Made by a program: the position numbers and the translations under genes. DNA of 64,000 nucleotides. It comes from a virus. This document shows positions 34,770 through 40,439 of the stretch, piece after piece. Position 1 is the stretch's first letter; each line of letters opens with the position of its first letter. The notes beneath the pieces were generated by a model that was given only the letters and a program-made list of their open reading frames with translations, made no database searches and had not been told where the DNA came from. The stretch lies in IMG/VR virus record IMGVR_UViG_3300046004_001116, positions 1 to 64,000 of that record; one strand, written 5' to 3'.

Positions 34770-34849
34770 TTAATTTAACAAAACTTTAACATATTAAATT
34801 TGCTTTACATCTTTTAATTGGTTAATTTTATACTGTAATTAAAAACAAC
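34770..34849 (+). promoter_or_regulatory. Extended TATAAT-type promoter for the second half of the array
   Basis: Same blocks as at 7812 and 30090: AACTTTAACATA, AAATTTGCTT, TTGGTTAATTTTATAC, TGTAATTAAAAACAA. tRNA-Phe follows about 40 bases later. Confidence 0.6.
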
Positions 34850-34887
34850 CATTAATTGCATTCTTTGACATACTGAAAACTAAAATT

Positions 34888-34960
34888 GGTGCTGTGGCAG
34901 ATCAGGTGATTGCGGCGGACTGAAAATCCGTAGGAGTGGGTTCGATACCCACCGGCACCA
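34888..34960 (+). tRNA. tRNA-Phe(GAA)
   Basis: Acceptor GGTGCTG/CGGCACC, anticodon GAA in CTGAAAA, T-loop TTCGATA, discriminator A. Confidence 0.93.
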
Positions 34961-35075
34961 CACAAACTTATTTAAGGTTCGACCCTCACCCATTTTGCGC
35001 TCAATTCGCATTTACTTTGGAAGACTGGTTCTAGAGGGAGCTACCGACTGATAAGTGGCCGCACACGCGGCAAAT
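34961..35075 (+). other. Gap with an isolated T-arm-like fragment
   Basis: Contains AAGGTTCGACCCT near 34973, like a T-arm, but no matching D-arm or acceptor that I can assign. Possibly a tRNA remnant or another odd RNA. Confidence 0.25.
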
Positions 35076-35150
35076 GCCTGAGTGGGTAAACTGGTAAAGC
35101 CGCTTGACTTAGGATCAAGAGTTCTGTGGGTTCGACTCCCACCTCGGGTA
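35076..35150 (+). tRNA. tRNA-Leu(TAG) with short variable arm
   Basis: Acceptor GCCTGAG/CTCGGGT, anticodon TAG in CTTAGGA on TTGA/TCAA, T-loop TTCGACT, discriminator A. The variable region is only about 6 bases, although Leu tRNAs normally have a long arm. Confidence 0.8.
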
Positions 35151-35154
35151 CAAA

Positions 35155-35226
35155 TTATTTAGTTCCATGCATAAGCTCAAACAGCTCCCTGAAATTACAT
35201 GGTTTAAAGGAGCTTAAACTAAATAA
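35155..35226 (+). ncRNA. 72-base pseudoknot RNA
   Basis: TTATTTAGTT pairs with AACTAAATAA at the ends (10 bp). Inside, CCATG (35165) pairs with CATGG (35198) and AGCTCC (35183) pairs with GGAGCT (35209); the two helices cross, making an H-type pseudoknot. All three helices are perfect. It lies between tRNA-Leu and tRNA-Asp. Confidence 0.6.
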
Positions 35227-35234
35227 TAAATTTT

Positions 35235-35308
35235 GGTGCCGCAGCATATCGGCGTATGATGCTCGCCTGTCACGTGGGAGATTGCGGGTTCGAATCCCGT
35301 CGGTACCG
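35235..35308 (+). tRNA. tRNA-Asp(GTC)
   Basis: Acceptor GGTGCCG/CGGTACC, anticodon GTC in CTGTCAC, T-loop TTCGAAT, discriminator G. Confidence 0.9.
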
Positions 35309-35351
35309 CCATCTGGTTAAGATTCCAGAGAACAATCAAAAATCTACAAAC

Positions 35352-35425
35352 ACCCTCATGGTCCAGTTGGAGTGGATGTCGCCCTGTCACGGCGAAGATC
35401 GCGGGTTCGAGTCCCGCTGGGGGTG
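35352..35425 (+). tRNA. tRNA-Asp(GTC), second copy
   Basis: Acceptor ACCCTCA/TGGGGGT, anticodon stem CGCC/GGCG with CTGTCAC, T-loop TTCGAGT, discriminator G. Confidence 0.92.
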
Positions 35426-35428
35426 CAA

Positions 35429-35530
35429 AAAACTGGGGTAGAAAAATCTTAGGACGGCAATCCGTAGATGTAATACGATGGTTACTGCACAAAGAGAAAA
35501 GTAATTTGCCGATGAAATTCACTTAGCAGT
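35429..35530 (+). ncRNA. ~100-base structured RNA
   Basis: Ends AAAACTG/CAGTTTT pair, CGGCAA pairs with TTGCCG, and TTACT/AGTAA forms an internal hairpin. No ORF. Class unknown. Confidence 0.4.
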
Positions 35531-35619
35531 TTTCCTTTTGATGAAATTGGCAAACATGGCTCGCGCGAAGCGAGTGCTCAGGGTTTACTCTGATAAAGGT
35601 TCGAGTCCTTTAAGGGAAA
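35531..35619 (+). tRNA. tRNA-Leu/Ser-shaped RNA without an anticodon loop
   Basis: Acceptor TTTCCTT/AAGGGAA, D-loop with GG, a long variable arm (CAG...CTG) and T-arm AAAGG TTCGAGT CCTTT. The anticodon stem CTCGC/GCGAG is capped by only GCGAA, a tight GNRA-like turn, so no anticodon is displayed. Confidence 0.6.
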
Positions 35620-35635
35620 CAAATTTCAGGAGTAA

Positions 35636-35782
35636 TTAACCTGAAGCTGAATGGTTCGAAACATTCGATTGGTCATGGTGTATTGGGCACGGTAGAACGG
35701 AGTAATCGTACGCAGAGCGTTAGGCTCTCAACGGCGGTGAAAGGGAAAACAGGTTAAAGGTTCGAATCCTTAGGATCAGCTT
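35636..35782 (+). ncRNA. tRNA-like pseudoknotted RNA with GCGTTAGGC loop
   Basis: TTAACCTG (35636) pairs with CAGGTTAA (35750); AAGCTGA (35644) pairs with TCAGCTT (35776) and crosses it. A T-arm-like AAGG TTCGAAT CCTT precedes the 3' end. AGAGC/GCTCT is capped by GTTAG, giving GCGTTAGGC, a variant of the GCGTAAGGC loop seen at 30794 and 31670. Confidence 0.5.
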
Positions 35783-35852
35783 GCGTTAAAGTGTAAAGGT
35801 TGCATGGGACTCTCATAAGGTCTACGGGGTGGTTCGAGTCCACGCTACGCTA
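35782..35852 (+). tRNA. Divergent tRNA with anticodon CAT
   Basis: Anticodon CAT in CTCATAA on GGACT/GGTCT, T-loop TTCGAGT, discriminator A. The acceptor pairs only 4 of 7 and starts with a T-T mismatch. Confidence 0.55.
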
Positions 35853-35939
35853 CAAAATTCTAAGTGTGTCTTGGTACGCTCTGACAACCGTCAACGACAA
35901 GGTCTCGGTAGGCAAAACGCGTTTGATCCTACCCATTCT
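35853..35939 (+). ncRNA. Small structured gap RNA
   Basis: GGTAGG (35907) pairs with CCTACC (35928), inside which CAAA pairs with TTTG. No tRNA or ORF. May be a spacer with processing hairpins. Confidence 0.3.
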
Positions 35940-36013
35940 GCAGTAGTAGCTCAGTTGGTAGAGCGCTGCCTTGCCAAGGCAGAGGTTCGCGGGTTCGAAT
36001 CCCGTCTACTGCT
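35940..36013 (+). tRNA. tRNA-Gly(GCC)
   Basis: Acceptor GCAGTAG/CTACTGC, anticodon GCC in TTGCCAA on CTGCC/GGCAG, T-loop TTCGAAT, discriminator T. Confidence 0.94.
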
Positions 36014-36020
36014 CAAATAT

Positions 36021-36094
36021 GCGGGTATGGTGTTTAACGGTTAGCACGTGAGCCTTCCAAGTTTGAAGTTTCGGTTCGAATCCGAATATCCGCT
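36021..36094 (+). tRNA. tRNA-Gly(TCC)
   Basis: Acceptor GCGGGTA/TATCCGC, anticodon TCC in CTTCCAA, T-loop TTCGAAT, discriminator T. Confidence 0.93.
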
Positions 36095-36099
36095 CAACT

Positions 36100-36173
36100 G
36101 GTCTTGTAGCTCAACTGGATAGAGCATTGGTTTTCTAAACCAACGGTTATGGGTTCGATTCCCGTCAAGATCA
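36100..36173 (+). tRNA. tRNA-Arg(TCT)
   Basis: Acceptor GGTCTTG/CAAGATC, anticodon TCT in TTTCTAA on TTGGT/ACCAA, T-loop TTCGATT, discriminator A. Confidence 0.94.
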
Positions 36174-36180
36174 CAAACAT

Positions 36181-36251
36181 ACGCCTATGGTGCAACGGTA
36201 GCATGACGGTCTCCAAAACCGTTGATAAAGGTTCGAATCCTTTTGGGCGTG
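36181..36251 (+). tRNA. tRNA-Trp(CCA), normal order
   Basis: Acceptor ACGCCTA/TGGGCGT, anticodon CCA in CTCCAAA on ACGGT/ACCGT, T-loop TTCGAAT, discriminator G. Confidence 0.94.
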
Positions 36252-36260
36252 CAAATATAA

Positions 36261-36347
36261 GGAGAGGTGCCAGAGTGGTCGATTGGACCGGTCTTGAAAA
36301 CCGGAGAGCGTGAAAGCGCTCCGTGGGTTCGAATCCCACCCTCTCTT
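36261..36347 (+). tRNA. tRNA-Ser(TGA)
   Basis: Acceptor GGAGAGG/CCTCTCT, anticodon TGA in CTTGAAA on CCGGT/ACCGG, long variable arm GAGCG/CGCTC, T-loop TTCGAAT. Confidence 0.92.
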
Positions 36348-36350
36348 CAA

Positions 36351-36498
36351 AATTAGAAGCGGTACATTGAGATACTTCAATATCCAAAACTGCCATTTGT
36401 TGGTTCGAGTCCAACCTGAGGTGTTAATAGCACCTCGGTGGTGAAATGGTAAACACAGCAGTCCCAAAACAAGACGCTCATGTAAACATTCTCTAATT
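36351..36498 (+). tRNA. Permuted tRNA-Trp(CCA) inside an AGCGG/TAANATTC element
   Basis: The 3' half is first (36383-36423: TCCAAA, ACTGC, T-arm GTTGG TTCGAGT CCAAC, acceptor strand CTGAGGT, G73), then the 5' half (36432-36463: acceptor strand ACCTCGG, D-arm GTG/CAC, GCAGT, C32). Joined in normal order they give a 7-bp acceptor, a perfect anticodon stem GCAGT/ACTGC and the canonical Trp loop CTCCAAA; G73 is the Trp discriminator. Flanks: AATTAGA-AGCGG...GAGATAC before and CTCATG-TAAACATTC-TCTAATT after. Confidence 0.78.
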
Positions 36499-36503
36499 GA
36501 ATT

Positions 36504-36577
36504 GCTGGCGACGCATGAATGGTGGTGCACCGGATTTGTAACCCGGACTAGAGTCGGTTCGATCCCGACCGTCAGCT
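36504..36577 (+). tRNA. tRNA-Thr(TGT)
   Basis: Acceptor GCTGGCG/CGTCAGC, anticodon TGT in TTTGTAA, T-loop TTCGATC, discriminator T. Confidence 0.88.
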
Positions 36578-36583
36578 CAAAAT

Positions 36584-36654
36584 GGCCCTATGACCGAGCG
36601 GTTAGGTGCAGGTCTGCAAAATCTGTTAGGTTGGTTCGACTCCAACTGGTGCCT
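36584..36654 (+). tRNA. tRNA-Cys(GCA)
   Basis: Acceptor GGCCCTA/TGGTGCC (one mismatch), anticodon GCA in CTGCAAA, T-loop TTCGACT, discriminator T as usual for Cys. Confidence 0.9.
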
Positions 36655-36655
36655 C

Positions 36656-36854
36656 GAGAATAATCAGAGGACTCATCGCTGGAAACAGAGGAAGTTCGCG
36701 ACAACTAAACCTAACATGGGAGATGTAAAAATCGTTCGTACCACGGAAGTTGCAAGTTAAACAGTTTGAGGGTGTCGGTTTCCCTATGAGAACGGGTTAA
36801 TGCAAAGTCAAATGATGGGATAAAACAGAAACGCGGCTACGCTCAATTATTCAA
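36656..36854 (+). ncRNA. rnpB: Compact RNase P RNA
   Basis: Both universally conserved cores are present: GAGGAAGTTCGCG (36689-36700) and ACAGAAACGCGGCTA (36725-region counterpart at 36825-36839). They pair as helix P4 with the hallmark bulged U (36695). Around them P1 (GAATAAT 36658 with ATTATTC 36846), P2 (CTCATC 36672 with GATGGG 36814) and a short P3 (CTG-GAAA-CAG, 36679-36688) fall in the canonical order. Near 200 bases it is about half the bacterial size, so the specificity domain is reduced. It sits between tRNA-Cys and tRNA-Leu and would trim tRNA 5' ends. Confidence 0.72.
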
Positions 36855-36857
36855 ATT

Positions 36858-36939
36858 GCCCAGGTGGAGAAATTGGTAGACTCGCCAGCCTAAGGAGCTG
36901 GTGCCGCAAGGCGTGAGGGTTCGAGTCCCTCCTTGGGTA
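36858..36939 (+). tRNA. tRNA-Leu(AAG)
   Basis: Acceptor GCCCAGG/CTTGGGT, anticodon AAG in CTAAGGA on CCAGC/GCTGG, a short variable helix, T-loop TTCGAGT, discriminator A. A34 is unusual for Leu and may be deaminated. Confidence 0.85.
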
Positions 36940-36951
36940 CAAAATTAAAAT

Positions 36952-37041
36952 GGGCCGATTGGTGTAACTGGGAATGAATACCAGCTTGGGTTAACACGAA
37001 CCTGTAGGTTCGGCTGAGAGTTCGAATCTCTCATCGGTCCC
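36952..37041 (+). tRNA. tRNA-like gene with rearranged middle
   Basis: Acceptor GGGCCGA/TCGGTCC and T-arm GAGAG TTCGAAT CTCTC are good. Between them lie CTGG/CCAG (9-base loop) and CGAACC/GGTTCG hairpins, but no ordinary D-arm plus anticodon arm can be drawn. Anticodon unresolved. Confidence 0.45.
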
Positions 37042-37142
37042 GGTATCTCCCAAGGGAGAAAACTCTGGTTGGTGGTCTGACCTTATAGACCGCAATAAGA
37101 CTGTCAAGGTAGGACGTCAGTTATAGAGAGGTGAGCCATACC
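37042..37142 (+). ncRNA. ~100-base structured RNA
   Basis: GGTAT/ATACC can close the RNA; GGTCT/AGACC and CTCCC/GGGAG form internal hairpins, and GAGAGG could pair with CCTCTC just beyond the end. Function unknown. Confidence 0.35.
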
Positions 37143-37157
37143 TATTCCTCTCAACAT

Positions 37158-37232
37158 GGTGATTGTAGCTCAGTTGGTTAGAGCGCTGGTTTGTGGTACC
37201 AGAGGTCGCGGGTTCGACCCCCGTCATTCACC
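37158..37232 (+). tRNA. tRNA-His(GTG)
   Basis: Has the extra G-1 opposite C73 that marks His tRNAs, acceptor GTGATTG/CATTCAC, anticodon GTG in TTGTGGT, T-loop TTCGACC. Confidence 0.93.
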
Positions 37233-37247
37233 CTAAAAAGAATACTT

Positions 37248-37397
37248 ATGAAAGGCATTGAATTAATTCCAATTGGGCCTGTTTCTGAAGAAGCAAAGGC
37301 TAGGTTAAAGAAACGATCTGAAAGGGATAAAGCAAGATTAGACCAAATGGTTAAAGACGCTAAAGAAGGCAAGTATGATCATATAATAAACAAATAG
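37248..37397 (+). CDS. Small Lys/Glu-rich ORF (49 residues)
   Basis: I place the start at ATG 37248, since the frame upstream lies inside tRNA-His. The product is a charged helix (EEAKARLKKRSERDKARLDQ). It ends with TAG, showing that TAG is a normal stop in this genome. Confidence 0.5.
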   Translation: MKGIELIPIGPVSEEAKARLKKRSERDKARLDQMVKDAKEGKYDHIINK

Positions 37398-37402
37398 AAA
37401 GC

Positions 37403-37624
37403 ATGAAAGCGGGAGCTAAAACAACAGACAAAGATTTTAATAACTTAATTACATACTTGGAAAGATTCAAAGGTGCTAATATTACAATCACTGTTGATAA
37501 AAATCCTTCGCCTGAAAAGATTGCTTATATAAAAGAAAGAATAAAGATAAGTGAGCAACGTGCTCAAAACGGCCGGGTGGTGGAACTGGTAGACACGCTG
37601 GGTTTAAGCCCCAGTGGGCAGTAA
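37403..37624 (+). CDS. Small unknown ORF running into tRNA-Leu
   Basis: A 73-codon frame; the first 55 residues look like a real small alpha/beta protein, but the last 18 codons lie inside the tRNA-Leu gene and read VVELVDTLGLSPSGQ. Either the tRNA inserted into the 3' end of the gene or the gene uses the tRNA sequence as its end. Confidence 0.5.
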   Translation: MKAGAKTTDKDFNNLITYLERFKGANITITVDKNPSPEKIAYIKERIKISEQRAQNGRVVELVDTLGLSPSGQ

Positions 37625-37656
37625 TGCCCGTGCGGGTTCGAATCCCGCTCTGGTCA
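37571..37656 (+). tRNA. tRNA-Leu(TAA)
   Basis: Acceptor GGCCGGG/TCTGGTC, anticodon TAA in TTTAAGC on CTGGG/CCCAG, variable arm GGGC/GCCC, T-loop TTCGAAT, discriminator A. Confidence 0.92.
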
Positions 37657-37660
37657 CAAA

Positions 37661-37746
37661 GGAGAGGTAAGCATAGTGGTACTGCAGCGGATTGCTAATC
37701 CGTTCGGCGTTTATTCGTCGCGTGGGTTCGATCCCCACTCTCTCCG
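37661..37746 (+). tRNA. tRNA-Ser(GCT)
   Basis: Acceptor GGAGAGG/TCTCTCC, anticodon GCT in TTGCTAA, long variable arm, T-loop TTCGATC, discriminator G. Confidence 0.92.
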
Positions 37747-37765
37747 CAATATATAATAAAACAAT

Positions 37766-37837
37766 GGCCTGTTAGTTTAACGGATAGAACTCTGGTTTAC
37801 GGCATCAGCGATGGGGGTTCGAGTCCCTCACGGGTCA
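37766..37837 (+). tRNA. tRNA-Arg(ACG)
   Basis: Acceptor GGCCTGT/ACGGGTC, anticodon ACG in TTACGGC on CTGGT/ATCAG, T-loop TTCGAGT, discriminator A. Last tRNA of the main array. Confidence 0.9.
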
Positions 37838-37861
37838 CTAATCAAATAAAAAACAAATGTC

Positions 37862-38314
37862 ATGGTATTTAGAAAGCTCGCAGATAGGCAGGAAGTTGAC
37901 TTATTACCATACGCACATGATTTCCTAACGGAACATCCAGAGCATAAACTCTACGTGGGTACGGATAGTCAAAACATCGGAAAAACTACAGTTTATGCAA
38001 CAGTTATTGTGTTTCATAATAACAACGGTGGTGGTCACGTTTTATATTCTAAGGTAACAGTACCTAGAATCGCGGACAGATGGACCAGATTGTGGAAAGA
38101 AGTAGAAATGTCAGTTCAAGCAGCTGACCTTTTAAAAGAAGGAGATTTTCATCCGGTAGATTTTATTGACTTGGATTTAAACCCAGACCCAAGATACAAA
38201 TCGAATATGGTCTTAAGATCAGCTGTTGGTTATGTTGAGAGTTTTGGTTACAAAGCAAGAGTAAAACCGAATGCGACTATTGCATCTTGTGTTGCAGATA
38301 GTATCTTCCGTTAA
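37862..38314 (+). CDS. YkuK-like (DUF458) RNase H-fold protein
   Basis: A 150-residue protein matching the YkuK/DUF458 family of predicted RNase H-fold nucleases: LYVGTDSQNIGKTTVYATVI near residue 31 holds the first acidic residue, with further conserved acidic and Arg residues (IDLDLNPDPRYKSN near 102). It follows the tRNA array directly. An RNA- or DNA-processing nuclease role is inferred from fold only. Confidence 0.65.
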   Translation: MVFRKLADRQEVDLLPYAHDFLTEHPEHKLYVGTDSQNIGKTTVYATVIVFHNNNGGGHVLYSKVTVPRIADRWTRLWKEVEMSVQAADLLKEGDFHPVDFIDLDLNPDPRYKSNMVLRSAVGYVESFGYKARVKPNATIASCVADSIFR

Positions 38315-38331
38315 GAACTATTATATAAGAA

Positions 38332-38345
38332 GTGAATATATAATC
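38332..38345 (+). promoter_or_regulatory. Late-promoter-like box
   Basis: GTGAATATATAATC, with flanks (TAAGAACTATT... before, CTATAA after) repeated at 61745. Confidence 0.5.
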
Positions 38346-38353
38346 TATAATAC

Positions 38354-38382
38354 TTTGGGGTGTAAAAGCCCCAAATATTTTT
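38354..38382 (+). terminator. Hairpin with T-rich tail
   Basis: TTTGGGG pairs with CCCCAAA, followed by TATTTTT. Because it lies between the promoter box and the Pth2-like start codon, it could act as an attenuator. Confidence 0.5.
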
Positions 38383-38407
38383 ACTAACTAAAATAAAACA
38401 AAAAAAC

Positions 38408-38764
38408 ATGAAGTAGGTACAAACAAAATTCTCCGAAACAAAATTAATCGTTGTCACTAGATCTGATATTTCTCCGGGCTATCAAGTAGTCCAATCAACA
38501 CACTCAATCGCTGATTTCTCATATCAGCATCCTGAAGCTTTCCAACAGTGGAAGAATGATTCAAACTCAATCATTTGCCTTTCAGTGCCTTCAGAAGAGA
38601 AACTTCTCAAACTATTTAATAAATTCGAAAACCGTATACCGGCTACAGCGTTCTATGAACCAGACGTATCCGAATGGACTTCCGTGTGCTTACTTGGCAC
38701 CCCAGAGATTCGTAAAGCACTTTCGCATTTACCGCTATCATTAAAAAACTCCGATGTATTATGA
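38408..38764 (+). CDS. Peptidyl-tRNA hydrolase 2-like protein with in-frame TAG
   Basis: The frame from ATG 38408 reads Met-Lys-TAG and then stays open for 115 codons to TGA. The product resembles Pth2: LIVVTRSDISPGYQVVQSTH and a later SIICLSVPSEEKLLKL. Pth2 releases amino acids or peptides from drop-off peptidyl-tRNA. There is no other ATG before the conserved core. Readthrough, a non-ATG start after the TAG, or a fresh mutation are all possible. Its stop overlaps the next start by 2 bases. Confidence 0.65.
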
Positions 38765-39186
38765 AAGGAATCTTAAAAGTTAGAAGCTTTGATGCGCTTA
38801 AAAAATTAAGTACAAAAAGAGCTTACGGTAAACACAAAAGATTACATGAAAGAATGAGACATATTCATACGTCTATTCTATTTCTTGAAGAACACAAATT
38901 ACTTACTGTGGATATGCTATGGGATATGTTATGTGTTTACATTAGCTATCAAAGAGAAGCAGGTAAACTTTATTATGTTTACGCTTACGCTAGACCAGAT
39001 AGTTGGTATAAGACAAACAATCGAATATTTACCGAATTTACACCAGAACATGTTGATTCGTATATTAATCATATACTTACAAATGCTTATAGCCATGTAA
39101 TGAATCTGCCGTATGAACTACATAAAAAATACAGAGACATTATCATCGGGAGAGAAAAAGAACTAAAATTAAAAAACAACAATTAA
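38761..39186 (+). CDS. Unknown 141-residue protein
   Basis: A basic, mostly helical protein with many Tyr and His residues and no recognised motif. It overlaps the Pth2-like gene, so it is probably translated with it. Confidence 0.6.
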   Translation: MKGILKVRSFDALKKLSTKRAYGKHKRLHERMRHIHTSILFLEEHKLLTVDMLWDMLCVYISYQREAGKLYYVYAYARPDSWYKTNNRIFTEFTPEHVDSYINHILTNAYSHVMNLPYELHKKYRDIIIGREKELKLKNNN

Positions 39187-39196
39187 AACAAACATT

Positions 39197-39490
39197 ATGA
39201 AAACACAAGCACAACACAGACAAGACGTAGTTAATTATTTAAGATTAACAGCACAACACAAATTCCTAAAAGGGGAAAGTAATTTATTAGGATTAATAGA
39301 AACTGCAGATGGAAGTTTCTTTCGAGTAGACAATGGAACTCCAGTAACATCACAAATTAACATCGATTGGTTTGTAGAGCATTATAAAGGTGATGCTAAA
39401 AACGTAATCAAAAACCAAATCTTTTTTCATGGCCATGGTTACACTAGTATTAAAAGAAAATATTATGAAAAGTTGTTAGCCGCTAAATAA
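39197..39490 (+). CDS. Unknown 97-residue protein
   Basis: A small basic alpha/beta protein, 10 bases after the previous gene. No family recognised. Confidence 0.6.
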   Translation: MKTQAQHRQDVVNYLRLTAQHKFLKGESNLLGLIETADGSFFRVDNGTPVTSQINIDWFVEHYKGDAKNVIKNQIFFHGHGYTSIKRKYYEKLLAAK

Positions 39491-39541
39491 AACTAAAGAT
39501 AACTCCTGAATATAAATACTCAATAAAATAAAACACAGACT

Positions 39542-39820
39542 ATGAACAAAGTAATTAAATTCTCAGCAGATTGGTGTGGACCATGCAAAGTATACAAACC
39601 AAACTATATAAAATTTGCTGAACAAGTTAGTGGAGATGGAAAGGACATTGATGTGCTTGATCTTGATGTAGATAAAAATTCAGATGAGGCAAGTAAATAC
39701 GGAGTAAGATCTATCCCACTTACACTTTTTATTAAAGATGGTGAAGTTGTTGATAAAATCAGCGGTGTAATACCAACAAGTGCATTACTTGACAAATATG
39801 CAGCAGTTTATCAGAATTAA
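39542..39820 (+). CDS. Thioredoxin
   Basis: A 92-residue thioredoxin-fold protein with the active site WCGPC (residues 11-15) and cis-proline segment RSIPLTLF near residue 58. Slightly shorter than host thioredoxins. It may reduce phage ribonucleotide reductase or act as a processivity partner, as in other phages. Ends just before a terminator. Confidence 0.92.
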   Translation: MNKVIKFSADWCGPCKVYKPNYIKFAEQVSGDGKDIDVLDLDVDKNSDEASKYGVRSIPLTLFIKDGEVVDKISGVIPTSALLDKYAAVYQN

Positions 39821-39845
39821 AATACTTTTAAAGAATTAGAAATCA

Positions 39846-39868
39846 GGGACCAAAAGGTCCCTTTTTTT
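39846..39868 (+). terminator. Intrinsic terminator after thioredoxin
   Basis: Stem GGGACC/GGTCCC, AAAA loop and seven T. Confidence 0.88.
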
Positions 39869-39915
39869 GACATCTCAAATGATAAATACTGTAACTAAAA
39901 TAACTCAGTATTCAT

Positions 39916-40203
39916 ATGGGACAAAAAGAAAACGTGTTTAAAAGAATATTCACCTGGTTAGGTGGTGTCTTACAAGACGAAACGGGAACTCCGTCATCAA
40001 AAAGAGTAGTAGGGCTTTTATGTGGTGTTACTCTATGTATTACTTTATATGCAAACAGCTTCTCACATGGAGATATTAAACCATCAGACATATTGGTTGA
40101 AGCAGTTACTGCTTTAGCTTTTGGTTGTTTAGGATTATCTTCAATTGACAAAATTTGGGGTAAAAAGAAAACAGAACCTGCTGCTGAAGAACCTGCTGAA
40201 TAA
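39916..40203 (+). CDS. Two-segment membrane protein, holin-like
   Basis: A 95-residue protein with an amphipathic N-terminus, two hydrophobic segments (about residues 31-48 and 58-75) and a charged C-terminal tail ending in acidic PAAEEPAE. This is the usual layout of class II holins, and many phage holins carry a charged tail, but no specific family motif is visible. Confidence 0.5.
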   Translation: MGQKENVFKRIFTWLGGVLQDETGTPSSKRVVGLLCGVTLCITLYANSFSHGDIKPSDILVEAVTALAFGCLGLSSIDKIWGKKKTEPAAEEPAE

Positions 40204-40229
40204 GTAAACTTAAAATTATCCTTAAAACA

Positions 40230-40349
40230 ATGTCAGACCAACTACGAATAGAGTTGGACATAATCATAGTTTTAATGAAAGCAGGTATTCCTGCAGACAT
40301 AGCAAGAATTATGGCCAGACAGATAATGATTGATAGCACTACAGCATAG
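40230..40349 (+). CDS. Tiny ORF (39 residues)
   Basis: Helical peptide (RIELDIIIVLMKAGIPADIA) from ATG to TAG, 26 bases after the membrane protein gene. Function unknown. Confidence 0.45.
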   Translation: MSDQLRIELDIIIVLMKAGIPADIARIMARQIMIDSTTA

Positions 40350-40412
40350 TTTTTAACAATTAGAAAAAAAGTTTAAAAAAATGTAAAAATGCAAAAACTA
40401 TCTGAAATGATA

Positions 40413-40426
40413 TGTATAAATATACT
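40413..40426 (+). promoter_or_regulatory. Late promoter with exact T4 core
   Basis: TGTATAAATATACT contains TATAAATA, the T4 late consensus. It lies at the head of the structured RNA locus, not of a protein gene. Confidence 0.6.
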
Positions 40427-40439
40427 ATAAATTAATTAC

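Noticed and set aside
35214-36530. Minus-strand ORFs across the tRNA array
   Set aside because: Their translations contain repeated motifs such as GFEP and TRT that arise from the complement of the T-arm sequence GGTTCGAATCC.
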